64,000 bases of DNA from Eubacterium plexicaudatum ASF492 (GTDB taxonomy: Bacteria > Bacillota > Clostridia > Lachnospirales > Lachnospiraceae), in assembly GCF_000364225.2 (NCBI RefSeq), contig NZ_AQFT02000001.1, positions 5,816,501-5,880,500 of the forward strand, given 5' to 3'. Of the stretch, positions 1 through 9,066 are shown piece by piece. The number at the start of each line of letters is the position of its first letter. The stretch's first letter is position 1. Under the pieces are notes generated by a model, which did no database searches, was not told the DNA's origin, and saw only the letters and a program-made list of their open reading frames with translations. A program made the position numbers and the translations under genes.

Positions 1-846
1 CAGATCGAATTCCAGGAAAAACATACAGCGTGCCGGGACATGCGCCGCTATGAAAGGCCGCATATCAACGAGGTCTGGTGCGGCGATTCCAGTGCGGGCC
101 CTTATTTGAGAACACCGGATGGGAAGAAGCGCCGGGTCTATGTCATTGCACTGATTGATGACGCAAGCCGGTTCATAACTGGCGTTGATGTGTTTTTTCA
201 TGATAACTTTGTGAACCTGATGTCTGTCATGAAATCAGCAGTGGCAAAGTATGGCCGGCCAAAGACGTTTAATTTCGATAATGGAAGTTCTTATAAAAAT
301 AAGCAGATGGAGCTGCTTGCCGCCCGCATCGGTTCTGCGCTGAATTACTGCAAGCCGTATACGCCGACTGCGAAAGCAAAAATTGAACGGTGGTTCCGCA
401 CCATGAAGGACCAGTGGCTGGCGTCCCTTGACATCAGTGGATTCAATACCCTTGACGAATTGCGCGGAAATCTTCTGGCTTATGTGCACAACTACAACCA
501 GACAGCTCACTCATCCCTTAAGGGGAAGTCCCCGCAGGAGAGATTCTTTTCCGAGCCGGAATGCATCCGCCGGCTCACCGGGCGGGAAATTTCAGATTTT
601 TTTCTACTTGAAATAGAACGGCGCGTTTCTGCGGATAGCGTCATTGTCATTGGGCAGGTGGAATACGAAGTGGATTGCCGGTTTGCAAGGCAGCGCATCA
701 CACTCCGGTATTCACCAGACATGGAAGAGGTTTTTATAGTGGAAGCGGATGGCACACTTACCCCAGTCCGGCTTTTGGACAAGCAGGAAAATGCATCCGT
801 AAAACGCAAAAAAATATATTTATATAAAGGCGGTGAGCAAGCATGA
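1..846 (+). CDS. DDE transposase/integrase (rve), partial at 5' end
   Basis: The frame is open from the first base of the window, so the N-terminal helix-turn-helix part is missing. The visible part is an rve-type catalytic core: first Asp in VWCGDSS, second Asp in FDNGSSY, and Glu in AKIERWF with 35 residues between the last two, a DD(35)E pattern. A beta-barrel-like C-terminal part follows. The gene overlaps the next one by four bases (ATGA), suggesting coupled translation of transposase and ATPase as in TniA/TniB, MuA/MuB or TnsB/TnsC systems. It is homologous to, but clearly different from, the transposase at 49541-50809. Confidence 0.85.
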   Translation, partial: QIEFQEKHTACRDMRRYERPHINEVWCGDSSAGPYLRTPDGKKRRVYVIALIDDASRFITGVDVFFHDNFVNLMSVMKSAVAKYGRPKTFNFDNGSSYKNKQMELLAARIGSALNYCKPYTPTAKAKIERWFRTMKDQWLASLDISGFNTLDELRGNLLAYVHNYNQTAHSSLKGKSPQERFFSEPECIRRLTGREISDFFLLEIERRVSADSVIVIGQVEYEVDCRFARQRITLRYSPDMEEVFIVEADGTLTPVRLLDKQENASVKRKKIYLYKGGEQA

Positions 847-1662
847 ACCCTGGAGCCATTGACTATACCACGCGTTACGGCCTGGAATTCAACCCATTCC
901 TAAAAAATTCCAAGGAGATACTCATAAAGACGAAAGAACACAGGGAAGCCGTTACCCGCCTGGATTACCTGGCAAAACTAAAAGGATTCGGCATCCTGAC
1001 CGGGGCATCCGGCAAGGGAAAGACAACTGCCATAAGGGCATGGGCATCCTCCCTGAACCCGGCGCTGTATCAAGTGGTGTATTCCTGCCTTTCTTCACTG
1101 ACAGCAAATGATTTTTACCGGAACCTTGCAGCGGAACTGGGTATGGAGCCTGCATTGCGCAAGTCAGACAACTTCCGGGCAATACAGGAAGAAATCACAA
1201 GGCTTTTTATTGAAAAAAAGAAGACACCCGTCATCATCATTGATGAAGCGAATTATATTAACAATGCAATATTAAATGACCTGAAAATCCTGTTTAGTTT
1301 TGAAATGGACTCCAGAGACCGTGCCGCTGTACTGCTGGCCGGCCTCCCGAAGCTCAACAATAATTTAAGGCTTGCCGTACATGAGCCGCTGCGCCAAAGG
1401 GTTGTAATGAATTACAACCTGGAAGGTATGGAGAAAGAAGAAGGGCGCAGTTATATAGCAGAAAAACTTAAGGGTGCCGGATGCAGCCGGCAGGTTTTTG
1501 AAGAAGCGGCTCTTGAGGCAGTCTTAAACGCTGCTGACGGCATCCCCCCGCCTGATCAACAAATACTGCAATGCCTGTCTTTTAATAGGGAACAGCCGCA
1601 GTATGGACATGGTCACAGCAGATATCGTTATGCAGGCAGTAAACGACTGCGAGCTGGGATAA
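843..1662 (+). pseudogene. AAA+ transposition ATPase (ExeA/TniB-like), frameshifted
   Basis: This is a small AAA+ ATPase with Walker A (ASGKGKTT) and Walker B (IIIDEANY), the expected target-selection or regulator partner of the upstream DDE transposase. The frame breaks at a run of six C at 1544-1549. With five C the protein continues as a normal ExeA C-terminus (GIPRLINKYCNACLL and on) and stops at 1660-1662, ten bases before the next gene. As written, the frame runs on to 1757 with unrelated sequence. The copies at 34095-34904 and 48735-49544 are intact, so an extra base here, real or from sequencing, is the simplest reading. Confidence 0.8.
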
Positions 1663-1671
1663 GGGGGATTT

Positions 1672-1992
1672 ATGGAAAAGATATTTGTTTGCAGATTTCT
1701 TCCGGACAAAGGGATGGCAGCATGGCAGGGAACCATATGCCCGTTGCGGCCTTTTGAGCCAACCGATTACAAAGTATGCGCAAGAGACAGCATGTTTCAT
1801 GTCATAACTGGCAGTTACAGCAATGGCCGTTATCTGTGCATTCCAAACTGGAACATAGGGATAGACATCGTGGACCCAGACGATTGTTTTTGGAATTATG
1901 GACGATTAACAACGGCTTACCCGGATTTAAACCGGGTTGATGTCATTAGCATTGTCAATGCAATAGCAGCGATAAAACACTATAACGATTGA
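1672..1992 (+). CDS. Small conserved third protein of the DDE/AAA+ transposon
   Basis: A 106-residue protein follows the ATPase with a GGGGGA-type ribosome binding site. It is recognisably homologous to the 107-residue protein in the same place in copies 2 and 3: all share a YLCIPN motif followed by FWN(Y/E)GR and a hydrophobic C-terminal helix (DVISIVNAIAAI against DAVTVAAGLAYL). Keeping this gene across diverged copies suggests it is part of the transposon's function and not cargo. I do not recognise a catalytic motif, so the role is unknown. Confidence 0.7.
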   Translation: MEKIFVCRFLPDKGMAAWQGTICPLRPFEPTDYKVCARDSMFHVITGSYSNGRYLCIPNWNIGIDIVDPDDCFWNYGRLTTAYPDLNRVDVISIVNAIAAIKHYND

Positions 1993-2160
1993 TGTCACAG
2001 GCAGGTAAAACCTGCCTGTTGTTTTATGATCAGATTATTTGATGGTATCCGGATAATGTGCAAAACCAGAATCAATAAAAATACATCAATACTTTGTGTA
2101 ACATAAAAATAGGATTAAATAATGTAAAAATACAATATCAATTAATCTGTAAAACAACAC

Positions 2161-2421
2161 TTTGTAAACGAGTGCATCAGCGGTACATTCCTGCTGTGCG
2201 GGCTTTCAGACGAGGAGGGCTTCTGTTCCCTTTCCCCTGCCCGGCAAGCCGAGTTTCAGCGCCTTTTTGCCAGCCCCGGCGAGTTTATGATGCTGGGGAC
2301 AGACCACATCTGCGCTTCACCTGCCGAGTTTGCCGAAACCGCTGGCAGGCTTTGGGGCAGCATGGCAAGCGGCGAATCCGTGGTGCTGACCAAGTGGGGC
2401 GGAAAGGAGGCCGGCGCATGA
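2161..2421 (+). pseudogene. C-terminal fragment of a conjugative-element accessory protein (DUF3846-like)
   Basis: The open frame reads FVNECISGTFLLCGLSDEEG and continues about 86 codons to TGA at 2419-2421. It has no start, and its upstream part is replaced by the end of transposon copy 1, so the insertion truncated it. The composition and its position just before PcfB resemble DUF3846-type proteins of Firmicutes integrative conjugative elements; that name is from memory and moderate in confidence. A 12-codon frame (2418-2456) overlaps the stop as ATGA and is probably a degenerate remnant. Confidence 0.5.
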
Positions 2422-2501
2422 AATACCTGCTCCGCCGCCTGCTGGTTCCGCCTTAGCGCACACCAGTTTAGTCCCAGCCTGCAAAGAGAGGAGGTTTTAC
2501 C

Positions 2502-2981
2502 ATGCAGGATGAAGTACGCGAAAAATCTGTGGCTCTCACCATCAAGGTCGGCAAAGCAGGCGGCAGGCTGACCGCCGGCCTGTTGAAATGGGCCATTCGG
2601 AAGTATCTGGCGCAGGCCCAAAACCCCAAAATCCACCACGGCAAGCAGACCGTAAAGCAGCTTGTAAGCCAGGGCGCAGGCGTTCAAAACATTGAGATTA
2701 CCGGCAAAAATATCAAGTCCTTTGAGCGTGTGGCGCGGAAATACGGGGTGGACTTTGCGCTGAAAAAAGACCCGGCGCAAGGGAAATACTTTGTCTTTTT
2801 CAAGGCACGGGACGCGGATGCACTGAACGCCGCCTTTGCCGAGTATGCCGGGAAAAGCCTGAACCGCTCCGCGCAGAAGAAGCCGTCACTGTTAGGCCAG
2901 CTTTCCCATTTCAAGGAGATTGCAAAGAACCTGACGCGGGATACCGCCAAAAACCGGGAGAAAGGGGGCGTTGAACTGTGA
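2502..2981 (+). CDS. pcfB: PcfB-like conjugation protein
   Basis: A 159-residue soluble, basic protein with the PcfB/DUF3801 features: an early EKSVALTIKVGKAGGRLTAG stretch, a central alpha/beta part and a lysine-rich C-terminus. In plasmid pCF10 and related integrative conjugative elements PcfB sits just before the VirD4-type coupling protein and helps dock the relaxosome at the mating channel. Here it overlaps the GTG start of the coupling protein by four bases, the expected operon arrangement. It is preceded by a strong AGAGAGGAGG site. Confidence 0.85.
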   Translation: MQDEVREKSVALTIKVGKAGGRLTAGLLKWAIRKYLAQAQNPKIHHGKQTVKQLVSQGAGVQNIEITGKNIKSFERVARKYGVDFALKKDPAQGKYFVFFKARDADALNAAFAEYAGKSLNRSAQKKPSLLGQLSHFKEIAKNLTRDTAKNREKGGVEL

Positions 2982-3276
2982 AACTGGATGTAAAGAAAAT
3001 CCTGCTCCCTAACCTGCCTTATGTGTTCATCTTCTGGTTTTTCAACCGTGTGGCGGAGGGCTGCCGGCTGGCAGAGGGCGCGGATATGGTGACAAAGGCA
3101 ATGGGCGCGGTATCGGGCCTGGGGGCGCTGATTTCCAAAAACCCGCTGCCCAGCTTCCACCCCCGCGACCTGCTGTTTGGCGCTGCCGGCGCAGTCATTA
3201 TCCGGGCCGTGGTTTATTTCAAGGCGAAAAACGCCAAGAAATACCGCCACGGAGTTGAGTATGGTTCGGCGCGTTG
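2978..3276 (+). pseudogene. VirD4/TraG-type conjugal coupling protein, segment 1 (N-terminus)
   Basis: This encodes the membrane-anchor part of a type IV coupling protein: a hydrophobic segment near residues 10-20 (LPYVFIFWFF), a second one near residues 60-75, and then KYRHGVEYGSAR, the motif that precedes the ATPase domain in this family. The frame then enters foreign DNA and stops. The protein resumes exactly at 9451-9453 (WGNSDDIKPF), so IME-1 splits the gene. Precise excision at the shared TG would restore R-W-G-N. Confidence 0.85.
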
Positions 3277-3331
3277 AGGTGCATAATCTTAACTGTAAGC
3301 AACGCCTATATTGACGCAGGAGGATATGCAC

Positions 3332-5174
3332 ATGAATGATTACAGCAAAATCACAGCCCTTTACTCCCGCCTGTCCGTGGGGACGAGGACAGGGACGGCG
3401 GCGAAAGCAACTCCATACAGAACCAGAAGAAATTTCTGGAAAGCTATGCCAGACAGTTAAAATTAACCAATATCCGGCACTACATTGATGATGACGAAAG
3501 CGGCAGATTTTTGACCGTTCCGCCTACTCCCGCATGATAGAGGACGTGGAAAACGGCAAAGTCGGCGTGTGCATTATGAAAGACATGACCCGTTGGGGGC
3601 GCGACTATCTTCAAGTGGGAAACGCTATGGAGATTTTCAGACGGAACAACGTGCGCTTTATCGCGGTAAACAACGGGATAGACAGCGAAAAGCCCGACAC
3701 GTTGGAGTTTGCGCCGTTCATCAATATCATGTCAGAGTGGTACGCAAAGGACATCAGCAAGAAAGTGAAAACGGGCATTAAGACCAAAGGCATGAGTGGC
3801 AAGCCAATCGCAACCGAAGCCCCTTACGGATATGTAAAAGACCCCGACAACAAAGATTTTTGGTTGGTTGACGAAGAAGCCGCCGAAGTTGTCCGCCTTA
3901 TTTTCCGCCTGTTTCTGGACGGAAAGAACCGAAACCAAATCGCCGTATATCTGAAAAATGAGCAAATCCCGACCCCCACATTCTACATGAAAGACCGGGG
4001 GCGGGGAACGGCAAAAAGCAGGACGCTGAACGAGGAAAACCGCTACAAATGGAATAAGGCGACCTTGACCCGTATCCTCACAAGGCAGGAGTATTGCGGA
4101 GATGTGGTGAACTTCAAGACCACAAAGCATTTCCGTGACAAACGGAACCACTATGTAGACAGAAGCCAGTGGCAGATTACGGAAAACGTGCATGAGCCGA
4201 TTGTTGACCGCACTGATTTTGAAAACGTACAGCGGATTTTGGAAAACGCCCCTGTCAGGCGACCAAACGGGGACGGGGAAATCCACCCTTTGTCGGGCCT
4301 GCTTTTCTGTAAGGACTGCGGCGCAAAAATGCACATACGGACAGATTACAGGAACGGCGGCAAACGGCACGTTGCCTTTTGCAGTGAATACCACAAGGGG
4401 AAAGCCAGAAACCCGAAGTGCCATTCCCCACATATCATGGACGCGGATTTACTCATGCAGACCGTTGCGGACGTGCTGAAAAAAATCGCGGAATACTCCA
4501 TCAGCAACAGGGCGGATTTTGAAGCCTTAGTGAAAAAGAGCCTTGACGTACAGCAGACCGACAGGACGAAGAAACAGCAGAAGCGCGTACCGCAAGTCAC
4601 AATGCGGCTTGAACAAATCGAAAAGGTTCTGGATAAGCTGTACGAGGACAACGCACTGGGAGTAATTGAGCAAGACCGTTATGAGCAGATGTCGCGGAAG
4701 TATTCAGAAGAATACTATACACTGAAAGCGGAACTTGCGGAAATCGAAGAGCAGTTGTCCGCTTTTGAGAACGCGGGAGGACGGGCGCAGAGGTTTGTAA
4801 AACTGACAGAACGATATGCCGACTTTGCCGAACTCACCCCCGCCATTCTCAATGAGTTTATCAGCAGGATTGAAGTGCATGAGCGCGACCAGAAGCGGGC
4901 GAGATACGCCATTCAGCATATCGGGATATACTTCAACCATATCGGCAAATTTGAAAACGAACTGACACAGCTTGCCGAGCCGACAGAGCAGGAAATCAAA
5001 AAAATGCGGGAGGAAATCGAAGAAGCGAAAAAGGAAAAGAGCCGCGCCTACCACCGTGAATATTCCAAAGCCTACCGCGCCAGAAACCGCGAACAGCAAC
5101 GGGAGTATGACCGTATCAAAGCGCGGGAATATCGGGCGAGGAAAAAGGCGCAAGCCGCCGCAACCGCACAGTAA
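3332..5174 (+). pseudogene. Large serine recombinase (TnpX-like), two frameshifts near the N-terminus
   Basis: A resolvase-type N-terminal domain (LYSRLSVG with the catalytic Ser, SNSIQNQKKF, then CIMKDMTRWGRDYLQVG), a recombinase domain, a zinc-ribbon (CKDCGAKM ... CH), a long coiled coil and a basic C-terminal tail typical of TnpX/TndX. The ATG at 3332 follows AGGAGG. Continuous reading needs one more G in the run at 3379-3382 and one more T in the run at 3508-3512; both repairs restore conserved residues (GDEDRDGGESNS and GRFFDRSAYSRM). From 3534 to 5174 the frame is uninterrupted. Role: excision and integration of IME-1. Confidence 0.85.
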
Positions 5175-5194
5175 AACCAAACAGCCAACAGCTA

Positions 5195-5228
5195 AAAGGG
5201 ATTTTCCAAATACGGGAAATCCCTTTTT
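5195..5228 (+). terminator. Rho-independent terminator after the IME-1 recombinase
   Basis: The arms AAAGGGATTTTCC and GGGAAATCCCTTT pair around a short loop and end in a run of T, about 20 bases after the recombinase stop codon. Confidence 0.75.
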
Positions 5229-5230
5229 CC

Positions 5231-5249
5231 ATGCCTGTTATACAGGCAT
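5231..5249. promoter_or_regulatory. 19-bp perfect palindrome upstream of tnpW-like gene
   Basis: ATGCCTGT-TAT-ACAGGCAT lies between the terminator and the next gene's ribosome binding site. The position suggests an operator; no regulator can be assigned from the sequence. Confidence 0.4.
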
Positions 5250-5272
5250 TGCCCAAAGAAAGGAGCGACCCA

Positions 5273-5449
5273 TTGACAGAATGGACAGAAAAGAAAGAAA
5301 CGCCCGCCCCGCCCCGAAAGCCGGACGGTATCATCACGACACACAGGAACGGGCAGACCATTGTTGCGGAGCTGTTTTTCAACCACAGCGGCACAGAAAC
5401 ATTCCGCGACAAGCTGCTGAAAATGATACTTGCAGACAAGGGGGAATAA
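5273..5449 (+). CDS. tnpW: TnpW-like transposon protein
   Basis: A 58-residue protein starting at TTG (5273), chosen because AAAGGAG lies eight bases upstream. It has the small TnpW pattern: a proline-rich N-terminus, an IVAELFFNHSGTETFRDKLLKMIL-like core and an acidic end. In Tn4451/Tn5397-type elements this gene sits beside the large serine recombinase; its role is not well established and may be regulatory. A homologue stands beside the recombinase of IME-2 at 23536-23733. Confidence 0.65.
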   Translation: MTEWTEKKETPAPPRKPDGIITTHRNGQTIVAELFFNHSGTETFRDKLLKMILADKGE

Positions 5450-5527
5450 AACGGGAAAACGATTATCTGTAAAAATCCATTCCTATCCTATCCATTCCAC
5501 ACCAAACACGAAAGGAGCGATTGACCC

Positions 5528-5923
5528 GTGGCAAAGACCAAAGCCGAAAAAATCACGAGCATTGAGGAAGAAATCCGACAGCTTGAAAACAGGCGCAGAC
5601 AGCTTGTGCAGGAGCAAAAGGCACAGGAACGCAAGGACAGGACAAAACGCCTATGCCGCCGCATGGGGCTTTTTGAAAGCCTTGTCCCCGACACGATACC
5701 GCTGACAGAGGAACAATTCAAGACCTTCCTTGAAAAAACTGTAATGACCGACCACGCCCGCCGCATACTGGACGAATTGACCGCCCAGAACGCCGCCACA
5801 GCCCCCGCACAGGGCGCAGAAACGGCGGCACAGGGTAACACGCCACTCACCGCCAAAACCACCCATATAGCCCGCGAGGGCGGCGCAGGCGGGGACGCGG
5901 ACGGGAGCGCGGCGCAAGGGTAA
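5528..5923 (+). CDS. DUF3847-like mobilization accessory protein
   Basis: A 131-residue protein with a GTG start (5528) after AAAGGAG. The N-terminal half is a charged coiled coil (IEEEIRQLENRRRQLVQEQK) followed by a TKRLCRRMGLFESL motif and a helical EEQFKTFLEK region. The C-terminal third is low-complexity Ala/Gly/Thr. Proteins of this shape (DUF3847, name from memory) lie just upstream of relaxases in Tn4451-like elements and probably help relaxosome assembly. Confidence 0.65.
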   Translation: MAKTKAEKITSIEEEIRQLENRRRQLVQEQKAQERKDRTKRLCRRMGLFESLVPDTIPLTEEQFKTFLEKTVMTDHARRILDELTAQNAATAPAQGAETAAQGNTPLTAKTTHIAREGGAGGDADGSAAQG

Positions 5924-6034
5924 CGGCTTATGCCCCTACCCTTGCTTAAAAGCAAGGGCGCACTTATATACCACATGAAATGTGGTATGTGCGGTCTTGC
6001 AGACGGCGTTTTGTGCCTGTCGGCACAAAAGTTA

Positions 6035-6229
6035 CTATTGTTTTTCCCGTTCAAAAACAAGCAGACTTAAAGTGGTTGTTGTGTATGGGTGTATCATCTG
6101 AACAAACCGCCATCCTTCCTCTGCATACTTTTCTATTATTGAAAACATTTCATCAAGATTTTCCTCTATCTTGCTTGTACGCAGATTGGAAGATGTAAGG
6201 TTAAAAGTCACTTTTTTATATTCATACAT
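6035..6229 (-). CDS. DUF4177-like small protein
   Basis: A 64-residue reverse-strand protein starting MYEYKKVTFN, with AAGGAG nine bases upstream. It has the DUF4177 pattern: a short beta-strand with MYEYK, a helix, then EGWRFVQM and a terminal FERE. Members are common passengers in Firmicutes mobile DNA and their function is unknown. It is convergent with the surrounding mobilization genes and separate from them, so it is probably its own unit. Confidence 0.6.
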   Translation of the reverse strand: MYEYKKVTFNLTSSNLRTSKIEENLDEMFSIIEKYAEEGWRFVQMIHPYTTTTLSLLVFEREKQ

Positions 6230-6315
6230 AATCAGCGTTTCTCCTTGTTTTCATTTATATGAATTGAATTATATCACTTAATTATTTCTTTTTCAAGCTA
6301 AACAGAAAGGAGGGG

Positions 6316-6499
6316 CACGGTAGACGCATGTCTCTGTTTTTAACAAAAATGTCTTGATTTTTATTAAAATAGCACAAAAATAAGCAATTTTATTATGTTT
6401 TAAAAATTTACAAATTTTAGAATTAAGCAAAAATAAGCTCTATTTTTTATCAGAGAGCTATGTGTTTACAAATTGTTCATAAAGCATGCGTCTACCGTG
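6316..6499. repeat. 15-bp perfect inverted repeat flanking an AT-rich segment
   Basis: CACGGTAGACGCATG at 6316-6330 is the exact reverse complement of CATGCGTCTACCGTG at 6485-6499. Between them lie about 155 bases of very AT-rich DNA with no convincing gene. The arms are bordered by GAAAGGAGGGG on both sides. Placed just upstream of the relaxase, this is a candidate transfer-origin or replication-related structure. Confidence 0.6.
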
Positions 6500-6506
6500 A
6501 AAGGAG

Positions 6507-6626
6507 GGGTGTAGATATAAAATGGTGGTCTTCAGTACCGACATACAACATATCGGGATTAATCTTAGCCATAAAGTACAAGATGTAGCGTTAAAATACC
6601 GATTACCACCAAAAATATCTACACCC
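6507..6626. other. Candidate oriT: nested inverted repeat upstream of the IME-1 relaxase
   Basis: GGGTGTAGATA (6507-6517) pairs with TATCTACACCC (6616-6626), and GGTGGT (6524-6529) with ACCACC (6605-6610), bracketing about 75 bases. It ends 18 bases before the relaxase start. Mobilizable elements usually carry the nick site in this position; no nick sequence can be proven by eye. Confidence 0.45.
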
Positions 6627-6643
6627 AGAAAGGAGCGCGGCGC

Positions 6644-8050
6644 GTGGCGATTTAACATTGCAGTATCAAAGTCATATCCCGCGGCAAGGGCAAGTCCGCT
6701 GTTGCCGCCGCCGCTTATCGGGCGGGGGAAAAAATTACAAATGAGTTTGACGGAATGACCCACGACTACACCCATAAGGGCGGCGTAGTCCACACCGAGA
6801 TTTTACTCCCCGACCACGCCCCCGCCGCTTTCTCTGACAGGGCAGTTTTATGGAACGAAGTGGAGAAAATCGAGAAAGCGAAAAACGCCCAACTTGCGCG
6901 GGAGATTGAAATTGCCTTGCCCCGCGAACTGACAAGGGGGCAAGGCATTTCCCTTGTACGGGAGTATGTGAAACGGCATTTTGTGGCGGCGGGAATGTGC
7001 GCCGATATATGCCTGCACGACACAGGCGGCGGAAACCCCCACGCCCATATCATGCTGACAATGCGCCCTTTTGACGAGGGCGGCGAGTGGGGAGCGAAGC
7101 AGAAAAAAGAGTACATTCTTGACAGGGACGGGAACAAAATCTATGACCTGAAAAAGCGGCAGTACAAATGCAAATCCATTCCCGCTACCGACTGGAACGA
7201 GCAGACCAAAGCGGAGGAATGGAGGGCGGCATGGGCAAGGCTCTGCAACCAGTGTTTGGAGCAGAACGGACACGCGGAGCGCGTAGACCACCGCAGTTAT
7301 GAACGACAAGGGATAGACCAGATACCCACCGTCCATTTAGGCGTTGCCGCTTCCGCTATGGAGAAGCGCGGCATCCACACCGAGCGCGGCGACCTCAACC
7401 GCGAAATCGAAGTGACGAATAAGCGTTTGCGGCAGTTAAAGGCGCGTATCTCCAAACTGCAAAACTGGTTAAAGGAAGAAACCGAGAACACCGAGCCGCC
7501 CACCCTTGCCGACTACATTCAAGGCATACTGTCATGCAAGGCACAGACGGGAAAATCGGGATATTCACAATCGTTGTATAACCTCAAAGACGCGGCAAAT
7601 ATGCTGAATTTCCTACAAGCCAACAACATCATGGATATGACGGGGCTTGATGAAAAATTCAAGTCCATGATAGGGGAACAACTGGATATTCAAGGGAAAC
7701 TGAAACCCGTTGAACGGCGGTTAGGCACTCTGAAAAAGCATATCGAGCAAGCCGACATTTATTTCAAGTACAAGGGAAAAAAGCCGCTGACCGAAACCGA
7801 GCAAATCTTATTCACAACGGCGAAAGATTATCTCAAAGGCGTGATGAACGGCAAGACCACAATCCCGACAAAGACATGGAAAGAAGAATACACCAAGCTG
7901 ACCGCCGAGAGGAAAACGCTTAATCAGCGGTATCTTGCATTGAAAGAGGAAGTGAAAGAAGCCGAGAAAATCAGAAAGAGCGTTTACAGTATCTTGCGGC
8001 AGGAACAGCGGGAACAACCGCCCCACAGAAAGCAGGATATGGAGCGATAA
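6644..8050 (+). pseudogene. MobA/MobL-family relaxase of IME-1, premature stop at codon 4
   Basis: The natural start is GTG at 6644 after AAAGGAG: M-A-I-stop-HCSIKVISRGKGKS, where TAA (6653-6655) stands in place of the usual Tyr codon. The frame then continues without a break through AAAAYRAGEKITNE, the HUH metal motif in NPHAHIMLTMRPF, and a long helical C-terminus. The first in-frame ATG is at 6755, which would remove the conserved N-terminal strand and tyrosine region. The function would be to nick oriT and pilot the strand for mobilization by the host conjugative element. The stop is a substitution, not an indel. Confidence 0.8.
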
Positions 8051-8126
8051 CAGACAGGGCGGCGGGATTGTCAATGCTTGCCACCGCCGCCCCTTATGGA
8101 CTTTTATTAGACCGATAAACTGGAAG

Positions 8127-8887
8127 TTATAAATATTTACTCACATCATTTTGTTCAATAACCTTTTTACCCAACAATGTGATTGCCTGCGTTGGACATT
8201 TACTAATGCAACGATAACACATTGTACATTTATCGCTTGAAGCAGCAATTCCATTTTTTACTGCAATGTTACCCATAGGACATAGCTTTTCACATAAACC
8301 ACAACCAATACATTTTATTGTATTGATTTTTAATTTGTCCGTATATTTTTGGGTTTTCCAAAAAAGTATAGTCTTTGCCCAAACAGTCCTGCAAAATGAT
8401 ATACAATTCCTAATCCCTCTTGTGGCGGTTTTCCATTTTTTATATTGCACACGGATTTACATATTTTTTCCTCCGCTTTCATTACAATTTTTTTATTTTC
8501 TTCAAAACTGCGTTTTAATGCTTTCTCATCACAAATACTATCCGGCATCTTTAAATGCAATCCGCCCACTATAATAGCACCGTAATTTTTTAACAACCGT
8601 GCTAATATTCCTGCACCGTCACCACTGAAAAGCCCCATTGTGGCAATTATAAAAATGCTTTTTCCTTTCCAGATATGTCGATTATAAATAATATAATCTT
8701 TCACTATTTTAGGGATATTGCTATATTGTACCGGATAGCCTATTACGATTTCATTTTCATTTTCTATTCTCCCCAAAGTTTCATTATCTTCAATAGAAAA
8801 TGAATTTGTACTATAACCATACTCTTTCAAAAATGTATCAACACAAAATTTTGTGTTCCCTGTACCACTAAAATATATTCCTGTCAT
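8127..8887 (-). pseudogene. Flavodoxin/4Fe-4S ferredoxin fusion (EFR1-like), frameshifted
   Basis: The N-terminal flavodoxin-like half starts MTGIYFSGTGNTKFC (ATG at 8887) with an IVIGYPVQYSNIP segment. The C-terminal half has two ferredoxin clusters, CIGCGLCEKLCP and CTMCYRCISKCP. The halves are in different frames and join if the T run (A run on the plus strand, 8360-8365) had seven bases, not six. Such fusions are predicted electron carriers. In IME-1 it is cargo following the relaxase, in the opposite direction. Confidence 0.8.
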
Positions 8888-8987
8888 TACATATCGCCAA
8901 CTTTCAGTTTGCTGATTAGTTTTCTGCCACAAGTATAGCACATCTTTCTGCTGAAAACAATCTTCATTCCAAGTCCGTTCCGCCTAT

Positions 8988-9066
8988 CCAGACTGTCAAG
9001 GGACGAGTAATATTTTTTCGCAAAGTGCGCGAAAAAATCTCCACTCTTAAACCCTTGACCGTCTGG
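8988..9066. repeat. Two-arm inverted repeat near the right end of IME-1
   Basis: CCAGACTGTCAAGGG pairs with CCCTTGACCGTCTGG (one mismatch), and an inner ATTTTTTCGC pairs with GCGAAAAAAT. Between here and the IME-1 end at 9452 I see no convincing gene; a 67-codon frame at 9071-9274 is Arg/Pro-rich, lacks a ribosome binding site and is not believed. Confidence 0.6.

Larger units (their letters stand above)
1..2159 (+). mobile_element. DDE/AAA+ four-gene-type transposon, copy 1 (divergent, 5' part outside window)
   Basis: This holds the transposase, AAA+ ATPase and small-protein genes in the same order as the two complete-looking copies at 33.6 and 48.2 kb, but clearly diverged in sequence. The right end is inferred at an ACA near 2157-2159, just before the reading frame of a truncated conjugation-element gene resumes at 2161. 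The last 80 bases are AT-rich with repeated TGTAA-type words, as expected for transposase binding sites at an end of this class. The left end lies outside the window, so a zinc-ribbon gene upstream cannot be checked. Confidence 0.6.

Noticed and set aside
2094..2456. 120-codon forward frame over the transposon end and conjugation fragment
   Set aside because: The conserved protein frame over 2161-2421 is a different frame; this one crosses the transposon junction and is Arg/Cys-rich.
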